From: Bauldia litoralis
GTDB taxonomy: Bacteria > Pseudomonadota > Alphaproteobacteria > Rhizobiales > Kaistiaceae
Direction: 5' to 3'
DNA length: 53,644 nucleotides
Assembly (NCBI RefSeq): GCF_900104485.1
Contig: NZ_FMXQ01000014.1
Coordinates: 1 to 53,644 of the forward strand
Each line of letters starts with the position of its first letter. Within the stretch, counting starts at the first letter, position 1. Of this stretch, positions 18,472-27,150 are shown piece by piece. The notes below the pieces were generated by a model. It saw only the letters and a list, made by a program, of their open reading frames with translations, was not told the DNA's origin and made no database searches. A program made the position numbers and the translations under genes.

Positions 18472-18598
18472 TCACACCGTAACAAACAAAGCGTTTCTGC
18501 GGGTTTGGCTGCGATTCGATCTGCAATACTCGCCGCGCTTTTTACGGATTCGAACCCGTCCGAAATAGGCGGATTCTATGACGTGTTACGCGGTGTGA
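18472..18598. repeat. 127-base segment with terminal inverted repeats, unclassified
   Basis: TCACACCGTAACA at 18472-18484 reappears inverted at 18584-18598 (TGTTACGCGGTGTGA) with a two-base insertion. It lies in a 382-base stretch without genes between the SnoaL-like gene and the methyltransferase. Size and ends recall a miniature transposable element, but no flanking target duplication was found. The rest of the stretch shows nothing recognisable. Confidence 0.3.
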
Positions 18599-18640
18599 CG
18601 GATAGAAAGTCCGAGGAAGCGACCGCGCAATAGATGTCGA

Positions 18641-19471
18641 TCACGCCTTGCCCCTGACGACCAGGGCCTCTGCGGCGATCGGGAAACTGCCGCGCGGATT
18701 GGCGAAGCGATGACGCATCGCCACGTAGGCCCGGTCGCGTTGTCCGGCGGGAAGCGCTGCCAGCGTCATGGTGCTCGGCGTCGAGCCGCAGAGCAAAGAT
18801 CGCCACAGCGCATCGAAGTCCTCATAGGTCCGCATGACCGTGATGCGGCTCGTCGACACCTCAGTGAAACCGGCCCCTGCCCAGGCTCGCGCCAGCGCCG
18901 CCTCTCCGGACGGCGACGAGATCGCCAAGCGTACGCCCGCGACGGGGTCTATCTCGGCAAGGACGCCGACCAGCGCAGCGATGACCGGCATGCGCGCGAA
19001 ATCCCACAAACAAGCGGCAACGACCCCGGAGGCGTGGGTCACGCGTCGCATTTCGCTGATCGGTTCGGGCCGGCCGGCGAACTCCTGAAGGACCAGCAGC
19101 GAAAGGCAACAGGCGAAGGCGCCGTCGGCGAACGGCAGGGCGTCGGCTCTGGCCTTGACGAATGTCGCCCCACGAAGGTCGGACCGATGCCGCGCCCGGT
19201 GGAGCAGCGCCGTTGAGGGATCGACGCCGACAAGGCGGGCGTCGGGGACGATCTCCGTCGCCGCCGCGAGAAGATTGCCAGTGCCCGAGCCCACATCAAG
19301 CAGGGAGGTCGGCTGTCCGACAGCCGCGTATCGCAAGAACAGCGGCGCCAGGGCCGTGCTCCAAGGGCCCATGTAGGACTCGTAGCCGCCCGCGTCGCCA
19401 TAGAGTTCGGCGGATCGCTCCCTCTCGCCCAAAGCAACTGCCTCATCCGTGGATGGACCACAATCGGCCAA
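18641..19471 (-). CDS. Class I SAM-dependent methyltransferase
   Basis: 276 residues. SAM-binding motif I is LLDVGSGTGNLLAAA, the acidic residue ending strand 2 is in LVGVDPSTALL, and the post-I segment is VKARADALPFADGAFACCLSLLVLQEF. The fold matches the UbiE/Methyltransf_11 group acting on small molecules. No signal peptide. It lies downstream of a decayed gene, and neither neighbour indicates a substrate. The start could also lie a few codons further in. Confidence 0.85.
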   Translation of the reverse strand: MADCGPSTDEAVALGERERSAELYGDAGGYESYMGPWSTALAPLFLRYAAVGQPTSLLDVGSGTGNLLAAATEIVPDARLVGVDPSTALLHRARHRSDLRGATFVKARADALPFADGAFACCLSLLVLQEFAGRPEPISEMRRVTHASGVVAACLWDFARMPVIAALVGVLAEIDPVAGVRLAISSPSGEAALARAWAGAGFTEVSTSRITVMRTYEDFDALWRSLLCGSTPSTMTLAALPAGQRDRAYVAMRHRFANPRGSFPIAAEALVVRGKA

Positions 19472-19540
19472 TCGGCTACCGCGCCGCGGTCCACCGATAG
19501 CTTCGATCTTATCCGCCCGCCGGTAACGCCGGTAGGGCCG

Positions 19541-19876
19541 TCAGCGAATCTGTGAAGCGCATGACATCGACTGGAAACTTACCGTGGTGATGGTCGTTGC
19601 ACCGGGATCGTAGAACCAGAACCCGGTCGATCCGACCTCCTCGGCCACCGGCGCGTAGTACACGTCCGACCATTTTTCCGTTGGCGTCAGCGAGTACCAG
19701 CGCATCTTGTATTGTTCGTTGATGTCGCCGGTGATGAGCTGCGCCTGGACCGGTTTGTCGCTGGTGACGGTATTGCCCCTGGTTGACCCGGACAACGATG
19801 GTCTCGCCGCGATTCAAGCTGGTGATGAGGCCGTTCGGGCCATCGACGGTGACCTCGTGTTGTCGCTGCCGGCCAT
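19541..19876 (-). pseudogene. Decayed fragment resembling the IgGFc-binding N-terminal domain
   Basis: Joining two reading frames on the minus strand gives a continuous protein-like sequence: MAGSDNT, then EVTVDGPNGLITSLNRGETI, then NTVTSDKPVQAQLITGDI and later WYSLTPTEKWSDVYYAPVAE. The phrases DGPNG, LNRGET, SDKPVQ and YYAPVAE recall the IgGFc-binding N-terminal domain of large secreted proteins. One base is missing after DNT and one is extra before NTV. Between them the original frame holds a stop, so the gene is broken. Only about 110 codons remain of a family usually several hundred residues long. It abuts the stop of the next gene upstream. Confidence 0.5.
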
Positions 19877-19903
19877 GACGCAGACGGCCGGTGTTTCAAG
19901 ACG

Positions 19904-20182
19904 TCAGAACTTCCCGCGCAGCTCCTCCAGCGTCTTGCCGTCGCAGTCATCGGCGCCATCGCGATGGACGACGCCGTCCGGCGTGACGGTGGCGAATGCC
20001 TGGGCCAGTGTCAGATAGATCGCCGAGCCATCGTCGTTGACCTTGTGCAGATAGCCAACGATCCGCTCCGCCCCGATCCGGCAGACGAGGGTGTCGGGGT
20101 ATCCCTCGATGATATCGGCGAACGCGGTCGAGACGCCGCATGTCGCCGCAAGTGCGAGGCCCCATACGGTTGGCTTCATCAT
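19904..20182 (-). CDS. Small secreted protein, unknown function
   Basis: 92 residues from the double ATG at 20182, with AAGGGGA about 7 bases upstream. The signal peptide is MMKPTVWGLALAATCGVSTAFA, leaving about 70 mature residues with two cysteines (LVCRIGAE and DDCDGKTLEEL) that could pair. No family recognised. It lies 65 bases downstream of the HAD phosphatase gene on the same strand and is probably the last gene of the sulfatase operon, which suggests a periplasmic accessory role. The frame extends far upstream, but there it shadows the phosphatase gene. Confidence 0.65.
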   Translation of the reverse strand: MMKPTVWGLALAATCGVSTAFADIIEGYPDTLVCRIGAERIVGYLHKVNDDGSAIYLTLAQAFATVTPDGVVHRDGADDCDGKTLEELRGKF

Positions 20183-20247
20183 GGTCGTTTCCCCTTGTCT
20201 CTTGCGTATCGGCCCGCCGGTGTCGAACCGGCCGACGGGCCAGTTCG

Positions 20248-21246
20248 CTACTCGTCCGGGAAGATCTTGGCCCAGTCGTCCTTCATGCTGATAAGGACCC
20301 ATCCCTGCTTCGCCGCATCGTCCATCGCCTTGTCGAGATGGCCGAACTGGGAGTCGCGGTCGTAGGCGAATTCGCGGATCGCGTCGTCGTGGTGGACGAT
20401 CATGCCGAGCGTCCGGCCGGGTCCGGTCGTCGCCCATTCGAGCATCTGGTAGTCGCCATCGGAGTTGCCGAAGGAAGCGATCGGCCGCTTGCCGATATGC
20501 GACTGGATACCGACCGGCTTGCCGGGGCCATCGTCGACGAAGGCGATCTCTGCATCCCGCATCAGCACGGGTCCGTCATCGGTGACCTTGTAGGTCATCT
20601 TGACCGACGAGCCGACGACATTCTGCGGCGGAATCCCGTAGGTCGCTTCCGTCCACGGCCGCATGAACTCGATCCCGCCGCCGGAAACGATGAAGACGTC
20701 GAATTCATTCGCCTTGAGGTAGTCGATGAGCTCAAGCATCGGCTCATAGATATCGTCGGTATTGAGCCTGCCGGTCTTCGGGTTCTTCGCGGTCTTGATC
20801 CAGTTGGTCGCCGTCTCGGTGAACTCGGCATTCGACATCCCGGCGTGAGACACGCCGATGATCTGCGCCAGTCCCTTCTTGCCGGAAGCGGCCACCGCCT
20901 TCATGTCGCCGGCAAGCAGCGACTTGAAAGGCTCCGTATCCTTCCATTCGGGATGGTCGGGCGCCATCCGCTTGACTTCGTCGAAGGCGAAGGCGAGCTG
21001 CACATACATCGGCTGCTCGACCCACAGCGTCCCGTCATTGTCGAAGGTCGCGATCCGGTCCGCGGGCGCGACGTAGTCGGCCCCGCCTTCCTCGGTGACC
21101 GCCGAAACAAAGTCGACGATCGCCTGCTTGGCTGCGCCGTCGTTCCACGACGACAGGGCGTCGTCCTGGGCAAGGGCGGCGGAGGCAAATGCGACCGCGC
21201 CGATCAGGCATGTCGCGACGGCTGATGCAATGGCTGTTCTTCGCAT
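20248..21246 (-). CDS. Secreted HAD-superfamily phosphatase
   Basis: 332 residues. The signal peptide is MRRTAIASAVATCLIGAVAFASAALAQ. HAD motif I is ATFDNDGTLW (nucleophile Asp69, acid Asp71), motif II VFIVSGGG, and the motif III/IV region includes PIASFGNSDGD. The arrangement resembles phosphoserine-phosphatase-like HAD hydrolases. The leader places it in the periplasm, unusual for HAD enzymes. It follows the sulfatase gene by 80 bases, so the pair could strip sulfate and phosphate groups from external compounds. Substrate unknown. Confidence 0.88.
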   Translation of the reverse strand: MRRTAIASAVATCLIGAVAFASAALAQDDALSSWNDGAAKQAIVDFVSAVTEEGGADYVAPADRIATFDNDGTLWVEQPMYVQLAFAFDEVKRMAPDHPEWKDTEPFKSLLAGDMKAVAASGKKGLAQIIGVSHAGMSNAEFTETATNWIKTAKNPKTGRLNTDDIYEPMLELIDYLKANEFDVFIVSGGGIEFMRPWTEATYGIPPQNVVGSSVKMTYKVTDDGPVLMRDAEIAFVDDGPGKPVGIQSHIGKRPIASFGNSDGDYQMLEWATTGPGRTLGMIVHHDDAIREFAYDRDSQFGHLDKAMDDAAKQGWVLISMKDDWAKIFPDE

Positions 21247-21326
21247 TTCTCTGTCTCCCTGACTGGCGATTGGACGCAGAAGGTTCGCCCCGCCGAGTGG
21301 CGAGGCGAACCGGGCTGTCGTTGGCG

Positions 21327-22979
21327 TCAGTTGCCGGTCGGCAGACCGATGGTGAAGCCGTTCTTCTCAAGTTCGTCGCGGACGTACTGAAAGCGCTGAT
21401 ACTGACTGATGGTCAGCGGTCCGGTGTAGGTCTCGCTCTGCAGTTTCCGCGGCGGATACTTGATGTACGACTTCATGAGGTCGGTGATCTGCTCGTTGAT
21501 GACCGGCAGATACCAGGTGCGCTCGGTGAAGTTGTTCATGAACATGTCGTACCGTTCCTGCGGATCGGCCAGCAGGTTGAAGACCTGAGGCACGGTCGCG
21601 ACGTAGCTGTCGGGACCTTTCCAGCCGAGATTGGTGTCGACCGCGAGACCGCCGGTCGAGGCGCCGTCGTCACCGCGCAGATTGAAGACGGCCTTGTAGT
21701 TGCCGACCCGTGCGGCGCCGGGGCTCAGTTCATTTTCGGTGAAATAGAACCACGCCTTGCGATCCGACTCACCGGTGCCAAGCCACACCGGCGTCATGTC
21801 GTAGCTGTCGAAGACAATCGGCTTACCGTCGCGATCCTCTGTCGGCAGATCGATGCCGGCCACCTTGGCAAAGGTCGCCATCAGATCGAGACCACCAAGA
21901 ACGGCCGCGCTTCTTGAGTCCGGCTTGATCTTGCCAGGCCAGCGGACGATAGCAGGAACCCGATTGCCGCCCTCGCGGACCGTGCCCTTCGTGCCGCGGA
22001 AAGGCGTATAGCCAGCGTCGGGATAGACGTCCTGCCACGCACCATTATCCGTCGTCCAGAAGACGATCGTGTTGTCGGTGAAGCCAAGGTCGTCGACCTT
22101 CTTGAGGATATCGCCGATCCGCGAGTCGAGCTCGACGACCGAATCCGCATACTTGGTCTTCGAGATCGACTTACCCTCGAATTCCGGCGCCGGCATGTTC
22201 GGCTGATGGACCTTCATGAAGTTGACGTTGATGAAGAAGGGCGTGTCGGGGGTCTTTGCCGCTTCATCGAGAAACTCGAGCGCCGCCTTTTCGACATAGC
22301 CGTCGAAGTATGGAATGCCGACCACGCCCTTGTCCGGTGTATCGACGTACTGACCGTTGATCTTGAAGTCTTCCTTGGGCTTTTCGCCGGCCTTGCCGGA
22401 GAGCGCCCCCTTGGTGACCTTCTCGAACATCGCGCGCAGGTCGGCCGGCATGTCGGGGAACCAGGTCGGATCCGCATATGTGTAGGCATTGAGGTGATAG
22501 AGCCCGACGTATTTCATATCGTCATAGCCCTGCGCGTTCGGCAGCGCGTAGTCAGCCTCGCCGAGATGCCATTTGCCGGTGAAGTACGTGTTGTAGCCCG
22601 CTGTCTTGAGGACGGAGGCGAGAGTCCATTCCGCCGCCGGCAGGCCGCCGCCCTGTCCCTGGAATGCGACCGTGGTCATACCCGAACGGTTGGGGATACG
22701 ACCGGTCTGCATGGCCGCTCGACCAGGGGTGCAACTCGGCTGAGCGTAGAACGACGTAAACATCATTCCATCGTTGGCGAGCTGATCGAGGTTCGGTGTT
22801 GGCATTCCTCGCGTTTCACCACCGAGATACGGCCCGGTGTCGCCATAGCCGGTGTCGTCCGAGACGATCAGCAGGATGTTCGGTTTGCCGTCGTCGGACT
22901 GGGCCAGCGCCGGCGCTGATCCCAGGGCGCCCAGGCCCAGGGCGATCGCTGGCAATAGTGAAAGCGCACTTCGTCTCAT
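21327..22979 (-). CDS. Secreted arylsulfatase-type sulfatase
   Basis: 550 residues from the ATG at 22979, chosen over the ATG two codons earlier because GGAG then has proper spacing. Signal peptide MRRSALSLLPAIALGLGALGS... ending ALAQ. The sulfatase signature CTPGR (Cys83, the formylglycine site, in FYAQPSCTPGRAAMQTG) is intact, and the metal-binding LLIVSDDTGYGD lies just after the leader. Later motifs GKWHLGE and TTDNGAWQ also fit sulfatases. It hydrolyses sulfate esters in the periplasm. Activation needs a formylglycine-generating enzyme, not seen in this window. Choline sulfatase is unlikely from the general sequence type; the substrate is undetermined. Confidence 0.92.
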   Translation of the reverse strand: MRRSALSLLPAIALGLGALGSAPALAQSDDGKPNILLIVSDDTGYGDTGPYLGGETRGMPTPNLDQLANDGMMFTSFYAQPSCTPGRAAMQTGRIPNRSGMTTVAFQGQGGGLPAAEWTLASVLKTAGYNTYFTGKWHLGEADYALPNAQGYDDMKYVGLYHLNAYTYADPTWFPDMPADLRAMFEKVTKGALSGKAGEKPKEDFKINGQYVDTPDKGVVGIPYFDGYVEKAALEFLDEAAKTPDTPFFINVNFMKVHQPNMPAPEFEGKSISKTKYADSVVELDSRIGDILKKVDDLGFTDNTIVFWTTDNGAWQDVYPDAGYTPFRGTKGTVREGGNRVPAIVRWPGKIKPDSRSAAVLGGLDLMATFAKVAGIDLPTEDRDGKPIVFDSYDMTPVWLGTGESDRKAWFYFTENELSPGAARVGNYKAVFNLRGDDGASTGGLAVDTNLGWKGPDSYVATVPQVFNLLADPQERYDMFMNNFTERTWYLPVINEQITDLMKSYIKYPPRKLQSETYTGPLTISQYQRFQYVRDELEKNGFTIGLPTGN

Positions 22980-23078
22980 CGTCATCTCCGCGCACGGGGC
23001 GTCTGTTGTGGATCGTCTAAGCATTCTCAACCTCCTTCGGCATGATGCAGTCTCCTGCCTTGGTGCCCGGCGTCTGAG

Positions 23079-23444
23079 CTACTCTTCGTCGGGTTTGGTC
23101 TGGACAACGTTTGCGATCGATCGGTTGAGTGTGGTCAGGATTTCGGTTTCCAGCTCTTTCAGGAAGCTCGTGTAATCCTCGACCCTTGACGCCGACTCCG
23201 CCGCCATCTTCTCCCAGTAGCGAAGCGCCCTGACCGTCTGCTGGTAGTCACCGCACACGGATCGGAAGACGGGGCTCCGCGTTGCGAGCCGGCGAATGTC
23301 CAACTCGCGTTGCGGGTACCGATCCAGGATCGAACGAATATCCTCCAATGCTGGCGTCCACTCGGTTCCGGTGATGGATCCTCGGCCCCGAGAGATGAGC
23401 CTTTTTCTTAGGCAGCTTTCTTTCTGCCTGTTTTGTATGCTCAC
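23079..23444 (-). CDS. Small hypothetical protein upstream of the sulfatase
   Basis: 121 residues from a GTG with GAGGAAG just upstream. The spacing is short, so the start is uncertain. Charged and mostly helical: ALEDIRSILDRYPQRELDIRRLATRSPVF, then RYWEKMAAESASRVEDYTSFLKELETEILTTLNRSI. It contains an acidic C-terminal tail and no signal peptide. No family recognised. It lies about 100 bases upstream of the sulfatase on the same strand, so probably the first gene of that operon. Confidence 0.6.
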   Translation of the reverse strand: MSIQNRQKESCLRKRLISRGRGSITGTEWTPALEDIRSILDRYPQRELDIRRLATRSPVFRSVCGDYQQTVRALRYWEKMAAESASRVEDYTSFLKELETEILTTLNRSIANVVQTKPDEE

Positions 23445-23773
23445 CTTCCTCGTTGCCGCTTAGGTCGCTGTCCTTGTGCGCGACCTTTAGACCCGCGGCG
23501 ACCCGCCGGGGGAGGTACGAACATGTTCCTTGGGGTGCGAACCACGGCCGCGAGCCGGTCTCGGGCAGGGTGCCGAGCCCCGGTATCGCTTGCTTGGCTG
23601 GCCTCTTGCAGCCCGGGAGATCGCCCGCGCGGCGGCACAGCCATGGGTGGACAGGCGCGCTGGCCGACACCCGAGTTGTCATCGCGCTTTAACATTTGTT
23701 ATGTGAGTTTCGAGGTCGGAGGCCGATGGAGAACGAAACGCGATAAAGGCGTCCCTCCAGCTCGGGACGAATC
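23445..23773. other. Divergent intergenic region before the TPR regulator
   Basis: 329 bases between the divergent small hypothetical gene and the TPR regulator gene. It must hold both promoters. Overlapping short frames here lack ribosome sites and recognisable content. No clear operator palindrome was seen. Confidence 0.4.
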
Positions 23774-25573
23774 ATGCAGCGGCATGCGACAGCAGCATCC
23801 ATAGATCTCCAGGCGGACCCTCCCGACGACGACGACGTGCGCGCGGAACTGGAGCGGGTTCTGTCGTCGCAGGATCTTGAGGCGACCGAGAGACGGCGGT
23901 CCTTCCTCCGGTATGTCGTTGAGGAGACGCTCGCCGGTCGCTCCGACCAATTGAAAGGATACACGGTCGCGACGAATGTCTTCGGCCGCGCCGAATCCTT
24001 CGATCCGCAGTCGGATCCCGTCGTCCGCCTCGAGGCCCGCCGCCTGCGACGCGACCTTGATTGCTACTATGTCGATTCCGGCCGGCACGATCCGGTGCGC
24101 ATTACCATCCCAAAGGGATCTTACGTTCCCCATTTCGAGTGGAACGAGGCTTGGCCCAACAGCTCCAGGCCGGGTGAAGAGCACCCACCCCAGGTCGAAG
24201 CCAAAGACGACCAGCCGGAAATTCCCGAACCTGCCGGCGCGGGCGGCGGGCGCCGCTGGGGCCTGGTTCTCGGCGGCGTTGCCGTGGCCGTTTTCGCGGC
24301 AATCGCCGCATGGATCATCGCAGGGGAAAGAGGACCATCACTCGAAGCCGCGGAATCGGGAGGGCCCAGTATTGTCGTCGCCCCGTTCGAGGCGCTCAGT
24401 GCAAACGACGAAAGCCGATTCCTTGCCAATGGCATGGCGACGGAACTTACCAATGGCTTGATGCGATTTCCCGGTTTCCGACTCTATGCCTTGCGGTCGG
24501 CAAGTGACGATGGTTGGGCGCAGGAGCCGCTTGGTCTGGCCCGGGAGCGCGGTATTGCCTACGTCGTGACCGGCAAAGTCGCAGCCGAAGCGACGACGGC
24601 CTATGTTGCCCTGCAACTGGTCGAGGCAGGAACCGGCGCTGTCGTGTGGAGCGGAACCTATGACCAGCCGCTCGAACCCGAAATGCTCATCCAGGCGTGG
24701 CGCGAGCTTTCGGAGAAGATAGCGGTCGAACTCGGACAGCCTTACGGAATCGTCAACACGGATGTCGGCGCCCGCCACAACTCGTCCAACGTGGCGCACA
24801 TGCAGAGCTACGCCTGCGTGCTACGCGCCTACCATTACCGACGGTCGTTCTCGCGCGACGAAGTTGCCCCCGTCCGGTCGTGCCTCGAGGAAGCGGTGCG
24901 GCGAGACCCCGCCTACGGCGACGCATGGGCGATGCTGGCCTGGCTGCACCTGGATACGGGTCGGTTCGAGTTCTCCGGAAACCCCGACCCGACGGAAGAG
25001 TACGAGAAGGCACTTGAGGTCGGGACGCGAGCGATCAGCCTTGAGCCGGACAATACCCTCGCGCTCAAGGCTGCGTCATCCATCTATCACTACATGGGCC
25101 GCTATGACGAAAGCGAGGACCTGGCGCGCCGGGCGGTCGAGCTCAATCCCTTCGACCCCGACGCACTCGCCCAACTCGGCTGGCGGCTGGCGGTGCGCGG
25201 CAAGTTCGAAGAGGGAATCCCGATCCTCAGGCGCGCTATCGACCGGACGGTGAATCCGCCAGGCTGGTACTTCCATCTCGTCGCGATCGACCTCTGTCTC
25301 AGGGGCGACTATCCTGCGATGCTGGATATCGCCAAGCGATCGGCGGTCGACGGTTCGGGGGTCAGCCAGGCCCTGGTCGCGATCGCCAGCGCCCGGCTCG
25401 GAGATCGCGAGACGGCCAGGACGGCTCTGGAGACCATGGGCAAGCATGCGCAATTGACGCGCGACGCGGGCGCCTACTTCCGTCGAAATGGCGCGACTCA
25501 GGAAATCGCAGATGCATTGGTCGCGGAATTCGACGCGGCCTGGGACTTCGTATCCGAGGACGAAGACAACTAG
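23774..25573 (+). CDS. Membrane-anchored TPR protein with cyclase-associated N-domain
   Basis: 599 residues. The N-terminal 120 residues (FLRYVVEETLAG, LKGYTVATNVFGR, FDPQSDPVVRLEARRLRRDL, IPKGSYVPHFE) form the domain common in alphaproteobacterial TPR and adenylate-cyclase-like proteins, probably a winged-helix-like DNA- or partner-binding unit. One membrane segment follows at about 162-184. Next is a TolB-like periplasmic domain (VVAPFEALSANDESRFLANGM), then TPR repeats from about 390 to 540. The topology suggests a CadC-like one-component regulator. It is transcribed divergently from the sulfatase operon and is its likely regulator (inference). Confidence 0.8.
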   Translation: MQRHATAASIDLQADPPDDDDVRAELERVLSSQDLEATERRRSFLRYVVEETLAGRSDQLKGYTVATNVFGRAESFDPQSDPVVRLEARRLRRDLDCYYVDSGRHDPVRITIPKGSYVPHFEWNEAWPNSSRPGEEHPPQVEAKDDQPEIPEPAGAGGGRRWGLVLGGVAVAVFAAIAAWIIAGERGPSLEAAESGGPSIVVAPFEALSANDESRFLANGMATELTNGLMRFPGFRLYALRSASDDGWAQEPLGLARERGIAYVVTGKVAAEATTAYVALQLVEAGTGAVVWSGTYDQPLEPEMLIQAWRELSEKIAVELGQPYGIVNTDVGARHNSSNVAHMQSYACVLRAYHYRRSFSRDEVAPVRSCLEEAVRRDPAYGDAWAMLAWLHLDTGRFEFSGNPDPTEEYEKALEVGTRAISLEPDNTLALKAASSIYHYMGRYDESEDLARRAVELNPFDPDALAQLGWRLAVRGKFEEGIPILRRAIDRTVNPPGWYFHLVAIDLCLRGDYPAMLDIAKRSAVDGSGVSQALVAIASARLGDRETARTALETMGKHAQLTRDAGAYFRRNGATQEIADALVAEFDAAWDFVSEDEDN

Positions 25574-25845
25574 GAGCCATCGGCAGGGGAGACGCCGCCG
25601 CGTCTCGACCCTATCGCCTCGCTTCCCCGCAGCCCCACCCTTGGCCTATCCGAGCGGCGGGATCGGCTCATCGACCCCGTAAGCGCAGAATCGCTTCCCG
25701 ATCGCCTCTCGCAATCTTCTCCTCGCGATGAGCCGATCGAACTGGCGACGGGGAGTGGTCTTGCCGCCATGGAGCGACCGAAAGCGCCCGCACCGGGTGG
25801 AGGTCCGTTGCGGCGTGCGCACGCTGGATGCAACCGAGTCGCGCC

Positions 25846-26004
25846 AAGTCCGGCAATGAAGGCCACGTCACGGGAGAGACGATCGAGCTTCGCGACGATG
25901 ACCGGGCACTTGGCAGCTTTGCCAGCTACGAGGGCGGCTGCCAGCTGTGGTCGCCGGTCCGTCTCTGGCGAAATGGCTACTTCTGCGGCTGCCCACTCCG
26001 GCAC
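25846..26004 (-). pseudogene. Serine recombinase (resolvase) remnant
   Basis: The minus strand encodes RPQLAAALVAGKAAKCP followed by VIVAKLDRLSRDVAFIAGL (25846-25953), a recognisable piece of the catalytic domain of resolvase/invertase-type recombinases. The catalytic Ser motif near the N-terminus is missing, and after FIAGL the frame runs into unrelated arginine- and proline-rich sequence. It lies in a 500-base stretch (25574-26073) between the TPR regulator and the permease that holds no intact gene. Similar debris lies at 40258-40600 on the other side of the sugar island. Confidence 0.55.
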
Positions 26005-26073
26005 TCACGGTCTCGCCGGGCGAAGTACTGAACTGCGCCCGCTCCGACCACACGGCCAGGCATCCGCGCTTGG

Positions 26074-27150
26074 TTAGGTTTCCGATGCCATCTGGCGTAG
26101 GACCACCCGATGCTGCAGTCGGCGTTGTGCCTGGTCGACAACGACCGCGGCGATGATCACCAGGCCCTTGATGACGATCTGCCAGAAGGAGCTCACCCCC
26201 ATCATCACAAGGCCGTCTGACAGGATGCCGATGACGAAGGCGCCGACGATGGTGCCGCCGATCGTGCCGTGCCCGCCCGACATCGAGGTGCCACCGAGCA
26301 CCGCCGCGGCGATGGCGTTGAGCTCGAAGGTCTCGCCGGTCGCCGGATGGGCTGCCATCAGTTGCGAGGCGATGATCAGCCCGACGATCGCCGCGCAGAA
26401 GCCGGAGAACATGTAGACGAACATCTTCACGCGATCGACGCGGATGCCGGACAGGGCGGCCGCCGACTCGTTGCCGCCGACGGCGAAGATGTGCCGCCCG
26501 ACCGGCGTGCGCTTGGCGATATAGGCGGCGGCGAGCGCCACGGCGATCAGGATCCAGATGGTCAGCGGCAGCCCGAGGAAACTGCCGGAGCCTATGATAG
26601 CGAAGCCCTCCGTTCCGTGCTCGGGATTGCCGACAAGGTTGGGGAAGGTCCGGCCCTGCGACAGGAGAAGCGCCAGCCCGCGCATGACATAGAGTGTGCC
26701 GAGCGTTGCGATGAAGGGGGCGACCCCCAGCCTGGTTATCAGCACCCCGTTTATCGCGCCGATAAAGATGCCGAGGGCCAGCGTGATGAGGATGATTTCC
26801 GGGACGTTGAAATAGAGCGTGTAGGCGAAGCCGAGGAAATCGAGGTTGACACCGTTGAGGATCAACCCGCCGGCCACCATGCCGCACAACCCGACGATCG
26901 AGCCGACCGAAAGGTCGATGCCGCCAGTAATGATGACGAAGGTCATGCCGATCGCCAGGAAGGCGTTCAGCGCGACGTGCTTCGACATCAGGATCAGGTT
27001 CGCGGTCGACAGGAAATTCGGCGCGGCCAGCGAGAAGAAGATCAGCACGGCGAACAGGGCGATGAATGTTCGCAGCCGCATCACGTTGAGAGCGAGTGCT
27101 GCGCCGCCCCCTCCACCGCCATGCGTCATGTCTTTTACGGCCGTCGTCAT
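26074..27150 (-). CDS. Sugar-type ABC transporter permease (CUT2), system 1
   Basis: 358 residues with about nine membrane segments. CUT2 hallmarks: FVIITGGIDLSVGSIVGLCG, GRHIFAVGGNESAAALSGIRVDRVK and VLGGTSMSGGHGTIGGTIVGAF. The N-terminus has a glycine run (HGGGGGGAALALN). Its start overlaps the stop of the ATPase gene (ATGA). Last gene of the minus-strand operon led by the binding protein at 29530-30471. Confidence 0.93.
   Translation of the reverse strand: MTTAVKDMTHGGGGGGAALALNVMRLRTFIALFAVLIFFSLAAPNFLSTANLILMSKHVALNAFLAIGMTFVIITGGIDLSVGSIVGLCGMVAGGLILNGVNLDFLGFAYTLYFNVPEIILITLALGIFIGAINGVLITRLGVAPFIATLGTLYVMRGLALLLSQGRTFPNLVGNPEHGTEGFAIIGSGSFLGLPLTIWILIAVALAAAYIAKRTPVGRHIFAVGGNESAAALSGIRVDRVKMFVYMFSGFCAAIVGLIIASQLMAAHPATGETFELNAIAAAVLGGTSMSGGHGTIGGTIVGAFVIGILSDGLVMMGVSSFWQIVIKGLVIIAAVVVDQAQRRLQHRVVLRQMASET

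Noticed and set aside
18540-18575. TTCGAAC-type sequence resembling the T-arm of a tRNA
   Set aside because: The stem does not pair over five bases and no acceptor or anticodon arms could be drawn around it on either strand.
25646-25870. About 75 codons open in another minus frame after the recombinase remnant, ending ...VDEPIPPLG
   Set aside because: Arginine-rich, no start or ribosome site, closed upstream by a stop; cannot be told from a chance frame.
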